A stretch of DNA of 64,000 bases from Streptomyces cinnabarinus (GTDB taxonomy: Bacteria > Actinomycetota > Actinomycetes > Streptomycetales > Streptomycetaceae): the NCBI RefSeq assembly GCF_027270315.1, contig NZ_CP114413.1, forward strand, positions 1,426,001-1,490,000. The letters are read 5' to 3'. Below are positions 17,424 to 24,912 of this stretch, piece after piece. The notes under the pieces were generated by a model. That model searched no databases. It saw only the letters and a program-made list of their open reading frames with translations, and was not told the origin of the DNA. How positions within the stretch are numbered: position 1 is the first letter of the stretch; each line of letters opens with the position of its first letter. Both the position numbers and the translations under genes were made by a program.

Positions 17424-17442
17424 GAGGATGTCTCCTCACGGG

Positions 17443-17961
17443 TCATGCGGGTGGCAGCGGACAGGCGATGTCCGGGTGGAAGAGGTTGGGACAGCACACG
17501 ACCGAGGCGGAGAACAGTCCGCGGGCCTGGGTGTGATGGACCCAGGCGACGTCGACTCCCCGGGGGAGAACGTCGTACGCGTAGGCCAGTTTCACGTCCA
17601 GGGCGACGTAGGCCCGCTTGCCGTCGGTGCGTTCGAACGGCGGGGTCGTGGTGTAGACGCCCTTGAGCCACTCGACGGCGTCGGTGATGTCCGTCCAGGT
17701 GCGGGCGCGGGCCGCCTGCCCTCGCTTCAGGAGCCAGTGTCCGCTCATCAGTGGGGGCACGCTGCCGGTGGCGAACTCGCTGGCGGCCTCGCGGTACCGG
17801 GTCGCGTGGTCGGAAGAGGGGTCGGGCTGGATCGCATGTGCGGGCCGCCGGTTGCCCTCTTTGGCGTACGTGTCCGGGGAGCCGACCCAGGGGCCGAAGC
17901 CGTGCCAGTGACCAGCCCAGGTCTGGCTGGTCAGTGCCTGAAGCTCGGATGTAGCGGTCAT
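17443..17961 (-). CDS. Unrecognised 172-residue protein of the JmjC operon
   Basis: I do not recognise this family. It is a soluble protein rich in Trp and His near the N-terminus (TWAGHWHGFGPWVG), with an alpha/beta-looking centre (KRAYVALDVKLAYAYDV) and a C-terminal CC pair (SVVCCPNLFHPDIACPLP) that could bind metal. ATG at 17961 has AAGGACACG upstream. The 70-base gap to the DUF397-like gene and 20-base gap to the oxygenase gene suggest one transcript. Confidence 0.7.
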   Translation of the reverse strand: MTATSELQALTSQTWAGHWHGFGPWVGSPDTYAKEGNRRPAHAIQPDPSSDHATRYREAASEFATGSVPPLMSGHWLLKRGQAARARTWTDITDAVEWLKGVYTTTPPFERTDGKRAYVALDVKLAYAYDVLPRGVDVAWVHHTQARGLFSASVVCCPNLFHPDIACPLPPA

Positions 17962-18031
17962 CGTGTCCTTCCGAGACGGGCCGCCCCGCGCGCAGAGGCG
18001 GCCCGCAATGTGCGTGAGGTGAGCGGTCAGC

Positions 18032-18277
18032 CTAAAGCGCCAAGCCCCGGGCCTTGGCCCACTCGATGGCGAACGAGTCGAGCTCCGGACCGCTCATGCA
18101 GAGGCGAATTCCGGCGCCCTGGGGCTTGGAGTCGCCGACGGCGAACGCGTCCACGGCACCCGCGAGGGGGGTGGTGGTCAGGCAGGTCTCGTTGTCGCCG
18201 CCGAGGTTGCCGCCGCACCACTTCTCCGCCGTGGCGTCGGTGGCTGCGTGCAGCTCGTACAGGTTGGGTGTGGTCAT
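18032..18277 (-). CDS. DUF397-like 81-residue protein
   Basis: This small protein resembles DUF397: W20, a Gly/Asn-rich stretch with cysteines (EKWCGGNLGGDNETCL), the DSK triad in AVGDSKPQGAGIRLCM, and a hydrophobic end (LDSFAIEWAKA). DUF397 proteins in Streptomyces are usually paired with XRE/TPR regulators and act in developmental or antibiotic control. Such a regulator lies about 1.4 kb away, divergently. ATG at 18277 has GGAGGTCAACG upstream. It could also be a peptide substrate of the adjacent oxygenase, though that is speculative. Confidence 0.65.
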   Translation of the reverse strand: MTTPNLYELHAATDATAEKWCGGNLGGDNETCLTTTPLAGAVDAFAVGDSKPQGAGIRLCMSGPELDSFAIEWAKARGLAL

Positions 18278-18419
18278 CGTTGACCTCCAGTGGTCTTACG
18301 TGCGGAGAGGCGGTCTCCTGGCCGTTGTGCACCCGCTCTGGGGCGGGGGTTCGTGGGAGGTGCGACCCTGGCCCGCGGTCGCCGTGGGACCCCTGTTCGC
18401 CGGGGAAGGGCGGCGCCGA

Positions 18420-18920
18420 TCAGCGCAGGCGAACGGAGTTGACGCACCGCTCGTGGATCCGGCCAGAGACGGCCGCCCCGCCCGTCGGGCTGCCCCGGTC
18501 ATATGGCTGCGTCGCTTCATCCGGCTTGAAGGGCTGGTCGCAGGCCAGGCACACGCGGATGCCAGCCAACGCCTCGTAGTGGTCGCAGAGCGCCAGCAAC
18601 GACCTGCCGAGCTTGCGCACGTAAGCGGCGGCATCAGACGGCATCAGCACAGGGCCAGCGTCCAGCTTGCCGCGTGCCTCGCGGACACAGGCGAGCGCGA
18701 CGTAGCGCGGGATGTCGTCGGCTGACTGCTTCTCGGCGGCCCGCTCGACTTCAGCGATGAGCATCTGTACGCCGTGGCGCAGGGTGTCGGTCAGCACCTC
18801 CAGCGTGGCCCGGTCGGTGGGAGTCGCCTCGGGCGGGAGGACCTCGGCGACGTTCGCGCGCATCGTGGCGATGTCCACCGGCGGGGCATCCGTGGCGCCA
18901 GGCGGCTCGGGCGTGGTCAC
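18420..18920 (-). CDS. DUF6415-like protein
   Basis: This 166-residue, mainly helical cytoplasmic protein resembles DUF6415 proteins of Streptomyces (PVDIATMRANVAEVLPP near the start; RYVALACVREARGKLDAGP in the middle). The C-terminus holds CLACDQPFKPDE and HERC, a potential Cys2-His-Cys zinc site. The GTG start at 18920 overlaps the upstream gene's stop (GTGA). The family often sits beside XRE regulators in Streptomyces islands; its function is unknown. Confidence 0.7.
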   Translation of the reverse strand: MTTPEPPGATDAPPVDIATMRANVAEVLPPEATPTDRATLEVLTDTLRHGVQMLIAEVERAAEKQSADDIPRYVALACVREARGKLDAGPVLMPSDAAAYVRKLGRSLLALCDHYEALAGIRVCLACDQPFKPDEATQPYDRGSPTGGAAVSGRIHERCVNSVRLR

Positions 18921-19459
18921 GACTCGGCCTCGCTGTCGTCCTCGTCGGTCAGGCACCCGGCCGCCATGACGAACGTCTGCACGTCGGATGTTCTGCACAG
19001 CCAGCCCGGCCGGGTCAGGGGCACCGCCCAGTACGAGACCGAGGCAGCCTCCTCCAGCACCGTCAGATCGGTGCGCGGCACACCCAGGTAGGTGCCGTCA
19101 CCGAGGCAGGACGCGGCCGGCGCCCGCCAGTCCTTGGCGGTGCCGGGCGGAACGAGGGCGTAGTAGCGGCGGCCCTGCGGGTCGTGGATGACGGGGCGGC
19201 CGTTGAAGATCCAGCCGAGCCAGTTGCTCACGATGGCCGGGCTGCTGGCTTCGGCGATGGCGTGGATGAGGTGCTCGGGGATGCGGACCGCGTCGAAGAG
19301 CTTCCCCAGCGGGAGCAGAGCGAGTCTGGCGTCGCTGTCCCACTCGCCATGTACCGCGCTGGGCAGTGGGTGCGCGGCGGCGAGCCACGCCTCAACTGCC
19401 TGTGATCGCTGTGGACTCGGTGGTGCCAATGCCCCTCTCGGGGCCGTACTGTTCGTCAT
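18917..19459 (-). CDS. Unrecognised 180-residue protein, first gene of the JmjC operon
   Basis: No family recognised. The protein contains short motifs RRYYALVPPGTAKDW, CLGDGTYLGVPRTD and VSYWAVPLTRPGWLC, a pattern vaguely like the C-terminal part of phage or plasmid primase-polymerase proteins, but I would not assign that function. An acidic tail ends the protein. ATG at 19459 follows GAGGGAGCGTCGAC. The 193-base gap to the divergent XRE gene should hold both promoters. Confidence 0.65.
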   Translation of the reverse strand: MTNSTAPRGALAPPSPQRSQAVEAWLAAAHPLPSAVHGEWDSDARLALLPLGKLFDAVRIPEHLIHAIAEASSPAIVSNWLGWIFNGRPVIHDPQGRRYYALVPPGTAKDWRAPAASCLGDGTYLGVPRTDLTVLEEAASVSYWAVPLTRPGWLCRTSDVQTFVMAAGCLTDEDDSEAES

Positions 19460-19652
19460 GTCGACGCTCCCTCATAGTTTCGAGCGTTGGCCACTCCCGG
19501 GGCCGTGTCGCGCGGTCGCCGGGGTCGACTTCGAGCAATCGCTGACGTCGCCAGCGCTTCTGAGTAGCGTTTCTTGTACGGACCGTCAGGCACAGCCATT
19601 GCATGTCCGCTCCCGTCCGCACACCTGCGGACACCGCGGACGGGGGAGCACC

Positions 19653-20855
19653 ATGACGCAGGAATCGTTCGGCGCAGCCCTCCGGCGCCTCCGTGGCAGC
19701 CGCTCCGTCCGGGACGTCGCCCTGCTGGCCAGCTGCGGCAAGAGCTACGTCTCTGACCTGGAGCTCGGCAAACGGTGGCCCACTCCGGAGATCGCACTCG
19801 CGCTCGATCGGGCGCTCGGCGCAGACGGCGAGTTGACCGCCTTAGCCGAGGTGCGCCCGGGTGACGGCGCGCTGGCCAAAGCCGACGCATTGCAGCGCGG
19901 CCTGAGCGAAATGCTGGCGGCTGGCCCCATGACGGACGCGAGCCTGGACGAGTGGGAGTTCACGGTCGCCATGCACGGCCGGGCCACTCGCTACCGGCCG
20001 GAGTCCGAACTTCTGGCCGAGCTGGTGGAGCACTTTCAGGACCTGCGCCTGGTCATGTCCCACCGCCACCCGGCGCATGTGCGGAAGCAGCTCACCATCA
20101 CGGCAGCGCAGCTGTCCGGCCTCATGGCCTTGACTCTCCTCAAGCTGGGTGACAGCCGCTCCAGGTCCTGGTGGCGGACCGGCCGTTCCGCGGCCGCCGC
20201 GGCGGACGACCGGGCGACCCTGTCCTGGATCTACGCGCAAGAGGCGTATCAGCTCTACTACGGCGGAGACCTGTTCGGGGCAGTCGAACTGGCCTGCCGA
20301 GCGCAGCACTTAGCCGGAGGGCTCCCGTGCACGGGAGCCGCTCTTGCAGCGCCCTTGGAAGCACGTGCTCACGCCCTGCTCGGTGCGGCCGAGCAGACCA
20401 GTGCAGCTCTGGCGTCCGCCGAGGCCGCGCTCGAACGACTGCCCTCGCCGGACCGCATCGGCAGCGCGTTCGGCTACAGCGAGAGCCAGCTCCGCTTCCA
20501 CGCCGGGAACGCCTGGACCCACCTCGGCCAGACGCAGCGCGCGGCAGCCGAGCACTCCCGCGCGCTGGAGCTCTACCCGGCCACCGACCACACGGACCTC
20601 GCGCTCCTCCGCCTCGACCAGGCCATGTGCGTAGCCCTGGACGGTGACCCAGCCAGCGCCGCAGCACACGCCACCCAGACGATCATCGGCCTGCCCCCAC
20701 AGCACCGCTCCGCCCTGATCATCTATCGGGCCCGCGACGTTGCGGCTAAGGTGCCCGGGGCACGAGGGGAATCAGAAGTGCGGGTGTTGCACGAGCTGTT
20801 GGCGCTGCCCGCAGGCGAGAGGGGTAGCAGCGGTGCAGATCGAGAAGGCGGCTGA
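19653..20855 (+). CDS. XRE-family regulator with TPR-like C-terminal region
   Basis: This 400-residue protein has an N-terminal helix-turn-helix (FGAALRRLRGSRSVRDVALL to SYVSDLELGKRWPTPEIALAL) followed by about 300 residues of TPR-like helices (for example RHSRALELYP-type repeats near residue 310). Streptomyces proteins of this type are transcription regulators that often act with DUF397 partners. ATG at 19653 has GGGGGAGCACC upstream. It is divergent from the operon containing the DUF397-like gene, so it may control the shared 19460 to 19652 region. The acetyltransferase gene overlaps its 3' end by 23 bases. Confidence 0.83.
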   Translation: MTQESFGAALRRLRGSRSVRDVALLASCGKSYVSDLELGKRWPTPEIALALDRALGADGELTALAEVRPGDGALAKADALQRGLSEMLAAGPMTDASLDEWEFTVAMHGRATRYRPESELLAELVEHFQDLRLVMSHRHPAHVRKQLTITAAQLSGLMALTLLKLGDSRSRSWWRTGRSAAAAADDRATLSWIYAQEAYQLYYGGDLFGAVELACRAQHLAGGLPCTGAALAAPLEARAHALLGAAEQTSAALASAEAALERLPSPDRIGSAFGYSESQLRFHAGNAWTHLGQTQRAAAEHSRALELYPATDHTDLALLRLDQAMCVALDGDPASAAAHATQTIIGLPPQHRSALIIYRARDVAAKVPGARGESEVRVLHELLALPAGERGSSGADREGG

Positions 20856-21276
20856 GGCGGACGCCAAGCTCCTGGCGGGACTGCTCGGAGAGGTCGAATC
20901 CTACTACGGAGGCACGGACACGCCCGCCGACGAGGACCAGGTCCGCGCCGCTCTCTTCGGCCCCCAGCCGGTCGCCACCGTGCTCATCGCGCGTGACGGC
21001 GACGACGTGCTGGGTTTCGCGTCGTACAGCTTCCTCTGGCCGGCGGCCGGGGCTGACACCTCGATCTACCTCAAGGAGCTCTTCGTCCGGGCGCCGCACC
21101 GTCGACGAGGCGTCGCTGGAGAGCTGATGAACGCCGTACGGTACGCAGGCCGAGCAGCCGGCTGCTCGCGCCTGGAGTGGACGGCGGACGCGGATAACCC
21201 TCCCGCGCTCGACTTCTACGAGGCGCTCGGGGTCGCGACCCACCAGGGGAAGGTCTTCTACCGCCAAGCCCTGTGA
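20833..21276 (+). CDS. GNAT-family N-acetyltransferase
   Basis: This 147-residue GNAT-fold enzyme has the acetyl-CoA pyrophosphate-binding region LKELFVRAPHRRRGVAGELM (Q/R-x-x-G-x-G/A variant) and the C-terminal motif NPPALDFYEALG. GTG at 20833 follows GAGGGG with suitable spacing; translation is coupled to the XRE gene. It would transfer acetyl groups to a small amine or a protein; the substrate is unknown. Confidence 0.85.
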   Translation: MQIEKAAEADAKLLAGLLGEVESYYGGTDTPADEDQVRAALFGPQPVATVLIARDGDDVLGFASYSFLWPAAGADTSIYLKELFVRAPHRRRGVAGELMNAVRYAGRAAGCSRLEWTADADNPPALDFYEALGVATHQGKVFYRQAL

Positions 21277-21285
21277 ACAGACGAC

Positions 21286-21317
21286 CGGCCTCTGCCGCCC
21301 GAGGGTGGCAGAGGCCG
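21286..21317 (+). terminator. Terminator after the GNAT gene
   Basis: CGGCCTCTGCC pairs with GGCAGAGGCCG across a 10-base loop, 9 bases downstream of the acetyltransferase stop. It belongs to the similar-looking set of rightward hairpins at 21736 and 24352. Confidence 0.65.
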
Positions 21318-21473
21318 TGTCGTTGAGTCCACCCGGGGGAGTGAACCGGCGGCCCACCGCCCCTGGGAGAGCCGACCCCATGAGGTGGGCGCCGGTGGGA
21401 CGGTGGGCGACCACAATGCGCCTCGCTGGCCGGAATGCGCAATACATCGGACGCGGCAATATGATCCGTGCCT

Positions 21474-21719
21474 GTGGCAAACATCCCCGATGAGTTGATC
21501 AAGCTGGAACGATCCGCCGAGGCCGAGCGCGCGAAGCTCACCGGCCTGGACGGCGACGAACACGCAGCACAGTGGCGCCAATGGGCCAGCGCAGCCGAAG
21601 CCTTCCAAGGCGCAGTCACCGAGTACGCCGCACGCGACGACGTCACCCTGTCCCGGCACGAGGTGGAGCAGGCTGCGAAGAAGGCCGTACGGCACGGCGA
21701 GCCGGAGACCATCGAGTAA
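21474..21719 (+). CDS. Small helical hypothetical protein
   Basis: This 81-residue protein is rich in Ala, Glu and Arg and predicted helical (MANIPDELIKLERSAEAERA at the start). It resembles a small Streptomyces family of unknown function. GTG at 21474 is chosen; another GTG two codons earlier is also possible and neither has a clear Shine-Dalgarno site. A terminator follows directly. Confidence 0.6.
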   Translation: MANIPDELIKLERSAEAERAKLTGLDGDEHAAQWRQWASAAEAFQGAVTEYAARDDVTLSRHEVEQAAKKAVRHGEPETIE

Positions 21720-21735
21720 CCCGATCACAGGAGAA

Positions 21736-21763
21736 GGCCCCTGCCGCCGAAGCAGCAGGGGCC
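21736..21763 (+). terminator. Terminator after the small helical gene
   Basis: GGCCCCTGC pairs with GCAGGGGCC around a 10-base loop, 17 bases past the stop codon at 21719. Confidence 0.6.
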
Positions 21764-21789
21764 AGTTCTGTCCGTCCACAGGGCGAGGG

Positions 21790-21900
21790 TCAGCGGCTGG
21801 AGAGGCGGTACTCGTCAGTGGGCGGCACGTCCTCGGCGGCGCTGACGACGTCGTCGAATTCGTCGTCCTGCGGGGCCGGAGGCTCTTCATCGTGGTCCAT
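21790..21900 (-). CDS. Possible 36-residue acidic peptide
   Basis: An ATG-initiated frame encodes a very acidic peptide (MDHDEEPPAPQDDEFDDVVS then 16 more residues). There is no ribosome binding site, so it would have to be leaderless or is not real. No relatives known to me; included because the composition is unlike random high-GC sequence. Confidence 0.3.
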   Translation of the reverse strand: MDHDEEPPAPQDDEFDDVVSAAEDVPPTDEYRLSSR

Positions 21901-21995
21901 GCCGACAGAATTGCAGACGGTCCAGTCTCCTCCAGCCGGGCCGTCAACACGCCGCCTGTCGCTTCATCGACAAAGTAGTGCTGTCGCCGGGGTGG

Positions 21996-22277
21996 TCACT
22001 CCGTGATGCTGGCCGAGCGGGCCCGCCATCCCGCGACCATGTGGTCACGGCAGGCGTCAATCCAACGAGGCCCCAGCCCGGGCAGTGGGACCAGCCTTGT
22101 GGACGTCGCCGGGCGGCCGCACGCCGAGCAGGGCTTGCGGGTGGGCGCGTCAGGCCAGACCCGTGCCTGCCAGCCGGGCGCGTGCAGCAGGTCGGCCGGA
22201 CCGGGGTCCAGACCGACCGGGTCGACGCCGAGCACGGCGAGTGCCGCCAGCTCCGCCTTGTCCCGCTGCGACAGCAT
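21996..22277 (-). CDS. Small protein with a CxxC zinc-like motif
   Basis: This 93-residue protein has KPCSACGRPAT followed by DACRDHM, giving a possible Cys-x2-Cys ... Cys-x2-His metal site like those in phage and island zinc-ribbon proteins. ATG at 22277 is 62 bases from the divergent DUF6233-like gene. Function unknown. Confidence 0.55.
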   Translation of the reverse strand: MLSQRDKAELAALAVLGVDPVGLDPGPADLLHAPGWQARVWPDAPTRKPCSACGRPATSTRLVPLPGLGPRWIDACRDHMVAGWRARSASITE

Positions 22278-22339
22278 GCCCGCCTCCCCCGTCGGCCCTC
22301 GTGGTGTCGACGGACACCGTACAACCTAGAATCGAACAC

Positions 22340-22678
22340 GTGAACGATCCAGGCCCTCCGAGACTCGCCCTGCTCCGCTTCCTGGAGCGCGTGCAGGAGC
22401 AGGACCTGGAGCGCACCCGCCGATGGATAGCTCAGGAAGAACGGCGCGAGGCCGAGCGCCAGCGCGGCATCCAGGCCCGGCCGCCAGCGCCTGACTGGCT
22501 CATCGAGCAGTCCCTCAGCCGTGACACCCCACCCGTCTACGTCCACGTCGGCGACTGCCACATGGCCGGCAAACGCTCGAAGCCCGTGACCCGGGAAGTG
22601 GCACTGCGGGCCCTCGCGGAGCGAGTGGACCCGTGCCCCCACTGCAATCCGGACGCGCTCCTGGGCTTCGTCGACTGA
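22340..22678 (+). CDS. DUF6233-like protein
   Basis: This 112-residue protein has a helical N-terminal half (LRFLERVQEQDLERTRRWIA) and a conserved C-terminal half with PPAPDWLIEQSL, VYVHVGDCHMAGKRSKPVT and CPHCNPDALLGF. The Cys/His residues suggest a zinc site. It matches the DUF6233 pattern found in many Streptomyces mobile regions. GTG at 22340 starts just upstream of the conserved region. Function unknown. Confidence 0.68.
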   Translation: MNDPGPPRLALLRFLERVQEQDLERTRRWIAQEERREAERQRGIQARPPAPDWLIEQSLSRDTPPVYVHVGDCHMAGKRSKPVTREVALRALAERVDPCPHCNPDALLGFVD

Positions 22679-22722
22679 CCTGCGCGGATGCGGCTCAGGG
22701 CTGCCCGGATCATCCTGAAGCC

Positions 22723-22938
22723 ATGCCCGGATCACGCCCCGTGATCGTCTACCCGCCCGACGAGGACGGCGGCCGGCGGGTGCGTATGGACGGGGTGATC
22801 CTCGGCCGCGCCTTCAGCGTCCGCGACGTCACCGAATTCCTCCGCCGAGCAGGCCTGGAGAGCTGGGACCAGGTTGATGTGGGCACATCCGAGCTGATCG
22901 AGTGGCGAGGCGGCGGGCCGGACGTCTGGCACCGCTGA
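22723..22938 (+). CDS. Small hypothetical protein
   Basis: This 71-residue protein starts MPGSRPVIVYPPDEDGGRRV and continues as a compact alpha/beta sequence (ILGRAFSVRDVTEFLRRAGL). ATG at 22723 follows CTGAAGCC. It lies 44 bases after the DUF6233-like gene on the same strand; unknown role. Confidence 0.55.
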   Translation: MPGSRPVIVYPPDEDGGRRVRMDGVILGRAFSVRDVTEFLRRAGLESWDQVDVGTSELIEWRGGGPDVWHR

Positions 22939-22967
22939 TGGGCGCGCCCGGGGTTACCTTCGGACAC

Positions 22968-23189
22968 ATGGGCGAGGCACCAAGACGCATCCCTCCGACG
23001 ACGGACCGGATGTCCGCCGCGCTGATGCTGGACTGCTCCCCTGAGCAGATCGGGCCATGTGCCCGCTGCCAGGGCCTGACAGTCCGGTACGAGCGGCACG
23101 CTCAGCCTGTGTGCGCCTCCTGCCAGACCAGCGAAACGAAGCAGGAAGCCCCCGCCGCCCGAAGGCGGCAGGCGCTCAGGGGTTCATGA
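22968..23189 (+). CDS. Small zinc-ribbon-like protein
   Basis: This 73-residue protein has CARCQGLTVRYERHAQPVC followed by ASC, an arrangement of two Cys-x2-Cys knuckles. An ATG at 22938, overlapping the previous stop, could extend it by 10 residues; 22968 was chosen because family-like sequence starts there. Its end holds a GCCGCC-CGAA-GGCGGC hairpin that resembles the nearby terminators. Confidence 0.5.
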   Translation: MGEAPRRIPPTTDRMSAALMLDCSPEQIGPCARCQGLTVRYERHAQPVCASCQTSETKQEAPAARRRQALRGS

Positions 23190-23252
23190 CATCGACTAGA
23201 TACAACGAGGTAGGTCGTACTCGATACACGCTTGCATGTCGTACTCGATACA
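23190..23252. promoter_or_regulatory. Three 15-bp direct repeats with 24-bp spacing upstream of padR
   Basis: Two copies of GTCGTACTCGATACA (23214 to 23228 and 23238 to 23252) and one degenerate copy (23190 to 23204, matching in 9 of the last 10 bases) recur every 24 bases and end 15 bases before the PadR start codon. They look like operator sites for autoregulation. Confidence 0.55.
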
Positions 23253-23267
23253 TGGTCTCCTGATGCC

Positions 23268-23582
23268 ATGGCGAACATCCGGCTCACCAAGCCGACCATC
23301 GCCGTCCTGGAGACACTGATCTCCGCGACGGACGACGCCCCAGCGTGGGGCCTCAGCATCTGCCGAGACGCCGATCTCGGACCCGGCACCGTCTATCCCA
23401 TCCTCGATCGGCTCGCCGAACGCGGCTGGGTAGCCAGTCGCGAGGAGACGGCTCCGCACCCAGGGCGTCCCGCTCGTCGGTTCTACGAGCTCACAGGCAC
23501 CGGGCGCCTGCAGGCTAACCAAGCCCTAGAAGCGCGGAGAGTCCGTCGCCTCGGGCTTGGACTACTGGGTGGCGCCTCGTGA
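23268..23582 (+). CDS. PadR-family transcriptional regulator
   Basis: This 104-residue winged-helix protein has the PadR core: LTKPTIAVLETLI, GPGTVYPILDRLAERGWV and the wing RRFYELTGTGR. It lacks the long C-terminal helix region of larger PadR proteins and fits the short class that represses a coupled membrane gene. ATG at 23268 follows TCTCCTG weakly. Its stop overlaps the GTG of the next gene (GTGA), and repeats upstream are likely its operators. Confidence 0.85.
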   Translation: MANIRLTKPTIAVLETLISATDDAPAWGLSICRDADLGPGTVYPILDRLAERGWVASREETAPHPGRPARRFYELTGTGRLQANQALEARRVRRLGLGLLGGAS

Positions 23583-24352
23583 ATGCCCACCCGCACCCCA
23601 TGACGATCGCCTGGTCTGGCGATGCCAGGCTCGGTTGCTCCTACCTGAGTCGAAGCGATGAAGTCCTGATCGATAGCGCTGTTCGGCAACTCGCCGAAGG
23701 CAAGTCACCGACATGTCGTTCCCACCGTATCGATTTCCTGGACGACACGGAGGTACATGAACTCTGGGTGACGGAGCACCTGTTCATCTCCGCATGGGCA
23801 CAAGGTCCGCTGCTGCGCGTAAGGAACGTAGCGGACAGTCGGGAGGATGACGAAACATACTGGCCAGCCGTCCCAAGCCCGCCGCCGCTGGACAGCGCAC
23901 TGACACGATCGGCCAACACGGCGATTGGCGTGGCCGCACGTATCGCAGGTCGAGCGCGCTCTCACCTACACCGCGAGTGGGTAACGATTCTCCAGGGCAT
24001 GCCAGAGGAAGGCATCACCTTCTCGCCGCGACGGCAGCTTGTCCTGGCACTCGGCTTCCTACTTGCAGCCGCACGTCTACGCTCACACGATGGTGTGCGC
24101 CCCCTGTGGCGACCGGTCGACTGGCTCCTACGCGTCCCATCTCGTGCGAACGGGCTCATCGCAACGGTGATTGGCGCTCAGGCGATCTATATCGTGGGCG
24201 ACGATGGTCTGGGCGCCCTCGCGACCTCCGTTTGGGAGCCCTGCGGCATTGCTGCGGCGGCGCTGTACGCCTTGGTTCGGTGGCTCCGCCGCGTCCGGGG
24301 CATCGAGTTGGCGACAGTCGAGAGATTGCAGGCGAGTAGCCAAACGGAGTAG
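23579..24352 (+). CDS. Membrane-associated protein coupled to padR
   Basis: No family recognised. This 257-residue protein has a soluble first half (contains DFLDDTEVHELWVTEHLFI) and two hydrophobic stretches in the second half (RRQLVLALGFLLAAARL near 155; CGIAAAALYALVRWL near 230). The GTG start overlaps the PadR stop, so the pair is co-translated. Codon use is less GC-skewed than neighbours, suggesting transfer. It may be the effector controlled by the PadR protein. Confidence 0.65.
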   Translation: MNAHPHPMTIAWSGDARLGCSYLSRSDEVLIDSAVRQLAEGKSPTCRSHRIDFLDDTEVHELWVTEHLFISAWAQGPLLRVRNVADSREDDETYWPAVPSPPPLDSALTRSANTAIGVAARIAGRARSHLHREWVTILQGMPEEGITFSPRRQLVLALGFLLAAARLRSHDGVRPLWRPVDWLLRVPSRANGLIATVIGAQAIYIVGDDGLGALATSVWEPCGIAAAALYALVRWLRRVRGIELATVERLQASSQTE

Positions 24353-24381
24353 GCCCCCACCGCCTGACGGCAGCGGGGGCC
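24352..24381 (+). terminator. Terminator after the padR operon
   Basis: GGCCCCC pairs with GGGGGCC across a 16-base loop that contains a further ACCGCC/GGCAGC pairing; the left arm begins at the last base of the stop codon. Confidence 0.6.
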
Positions 24382-24382
24382 A

Positions 24383-24413
24383 GTAGACGATCTGTAGTCG
24401 TCTGTAGACGGTA
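24383..24413. repeat. Short repeats between the padR operon and phage lysis genes
   Basis: The sequence CTGTAGTCGTCTGTAGACGG contains two CTGTAG(T/A)CG units and the near-palindrome CGTCT-GT-AGACG. It lies in the gap between the rightward accessory genes and the leftward phage lysis cassette, so it is a candidate attachment-site core, but no second copy is visible here. Confidence 0.3.
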
Positions 24414-24421
24414 CGGCCGGG

Positions 24422-24715
24422 TCAGTTGAGGAACAGGGCGATCACCGCTGCGACCAGGCCGCCGACAGCGACCAGTGCGCCGATCTGCGCGAGAGGCCAG
24501 CGGCCCTTCTTCAGCTCGTTGACCTCTGTGCGCAGTTCGTCCATCTCCTTCTCCATGTCGGCCTTGAGTTGGCGGAGGTCGGCATCGGTGCGAGTGGTCC
24601 GCTCGACAAGGACGTTCAAGATGCCCTTGATGCTCTCCAGCCCCGTGTTGATCTCCCCTCGTAGCTGGGCGAGTTCGACCGCGACGTTCACCGTCGGGTC
24701 CGGGGGCGCCGTCAT
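24422..24715 (-). CDS. Coiled-coil protein with C-terminal membrane anchor, lysis cassette
   Basis: This 97-residue protein has a helical, heptad-like central region (LKADMEKEMDELRTEVNELK) followed by one membrane segment at the C-terminus (LVAVGGLVAAVIALFL). Its ATG overlaps the holin stop by ATGA. Position and topology resemble accessory lysis proteins next to holins in actinobacteriophages. It is the last leftward gene of the phage module. Confidence 0.7.
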   Translation of the reverse strand: MTAPPDPTVNVAVELAQLRGEINTGLESIKGILNVLVERTTRTDADLRQLKADMEKEMDELRTEVNELKKGRWPLAQIGALVAVGGLVAAVIALFLN

Positions 24716-24900
24716 GCCTGGTCCTTCGGCTCCTGCCGGTTCGGGACCTTCCAGACGACCCCGAGCGCACCGAGCGTCAGCAGGACGGCAGTGACTCCCT
24801 CGCCCTGGGTGACGACGCCGTCCTGCATGGCGGTGCCGAGTGATCCGGCGCCGGCCATGATGGCGGCGACGACTGCCTTGGCGTAGTGGGACACCTTCAT
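24712..24900 (-). CDS. Holin-like small membrane protein
   Basis: This 62-residue protein has two short hydrophobic segments (AKAVVAAIMAGAGSLGTA and VTAVLLTLGALGVVWKV) and a charged tail. The layout matches small holins of Streptomyces siphophages. It lies 12 bases after the endolysin gene. It would permeabilise the membrane to release or activate the amidase. Confidence 0.75.
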   Translation of the reverse strand: MKVSHYAKAVVAAIMAGAGSLGTAMQDGVVTQGEGVTAVLLTLGALGVVWKVPNRQEPKDQA

Positions 24901-24912
24901 GTGGGCCGTCCC

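Noticed and set aside
16299..24421. Integrase, transposase or conjugation genes
   Set aside because: Looked for recombinase, transposase and transfer-protein motifs in the accessory block and found none, so I do not call it an insertion sequence or integrative conjugative element.
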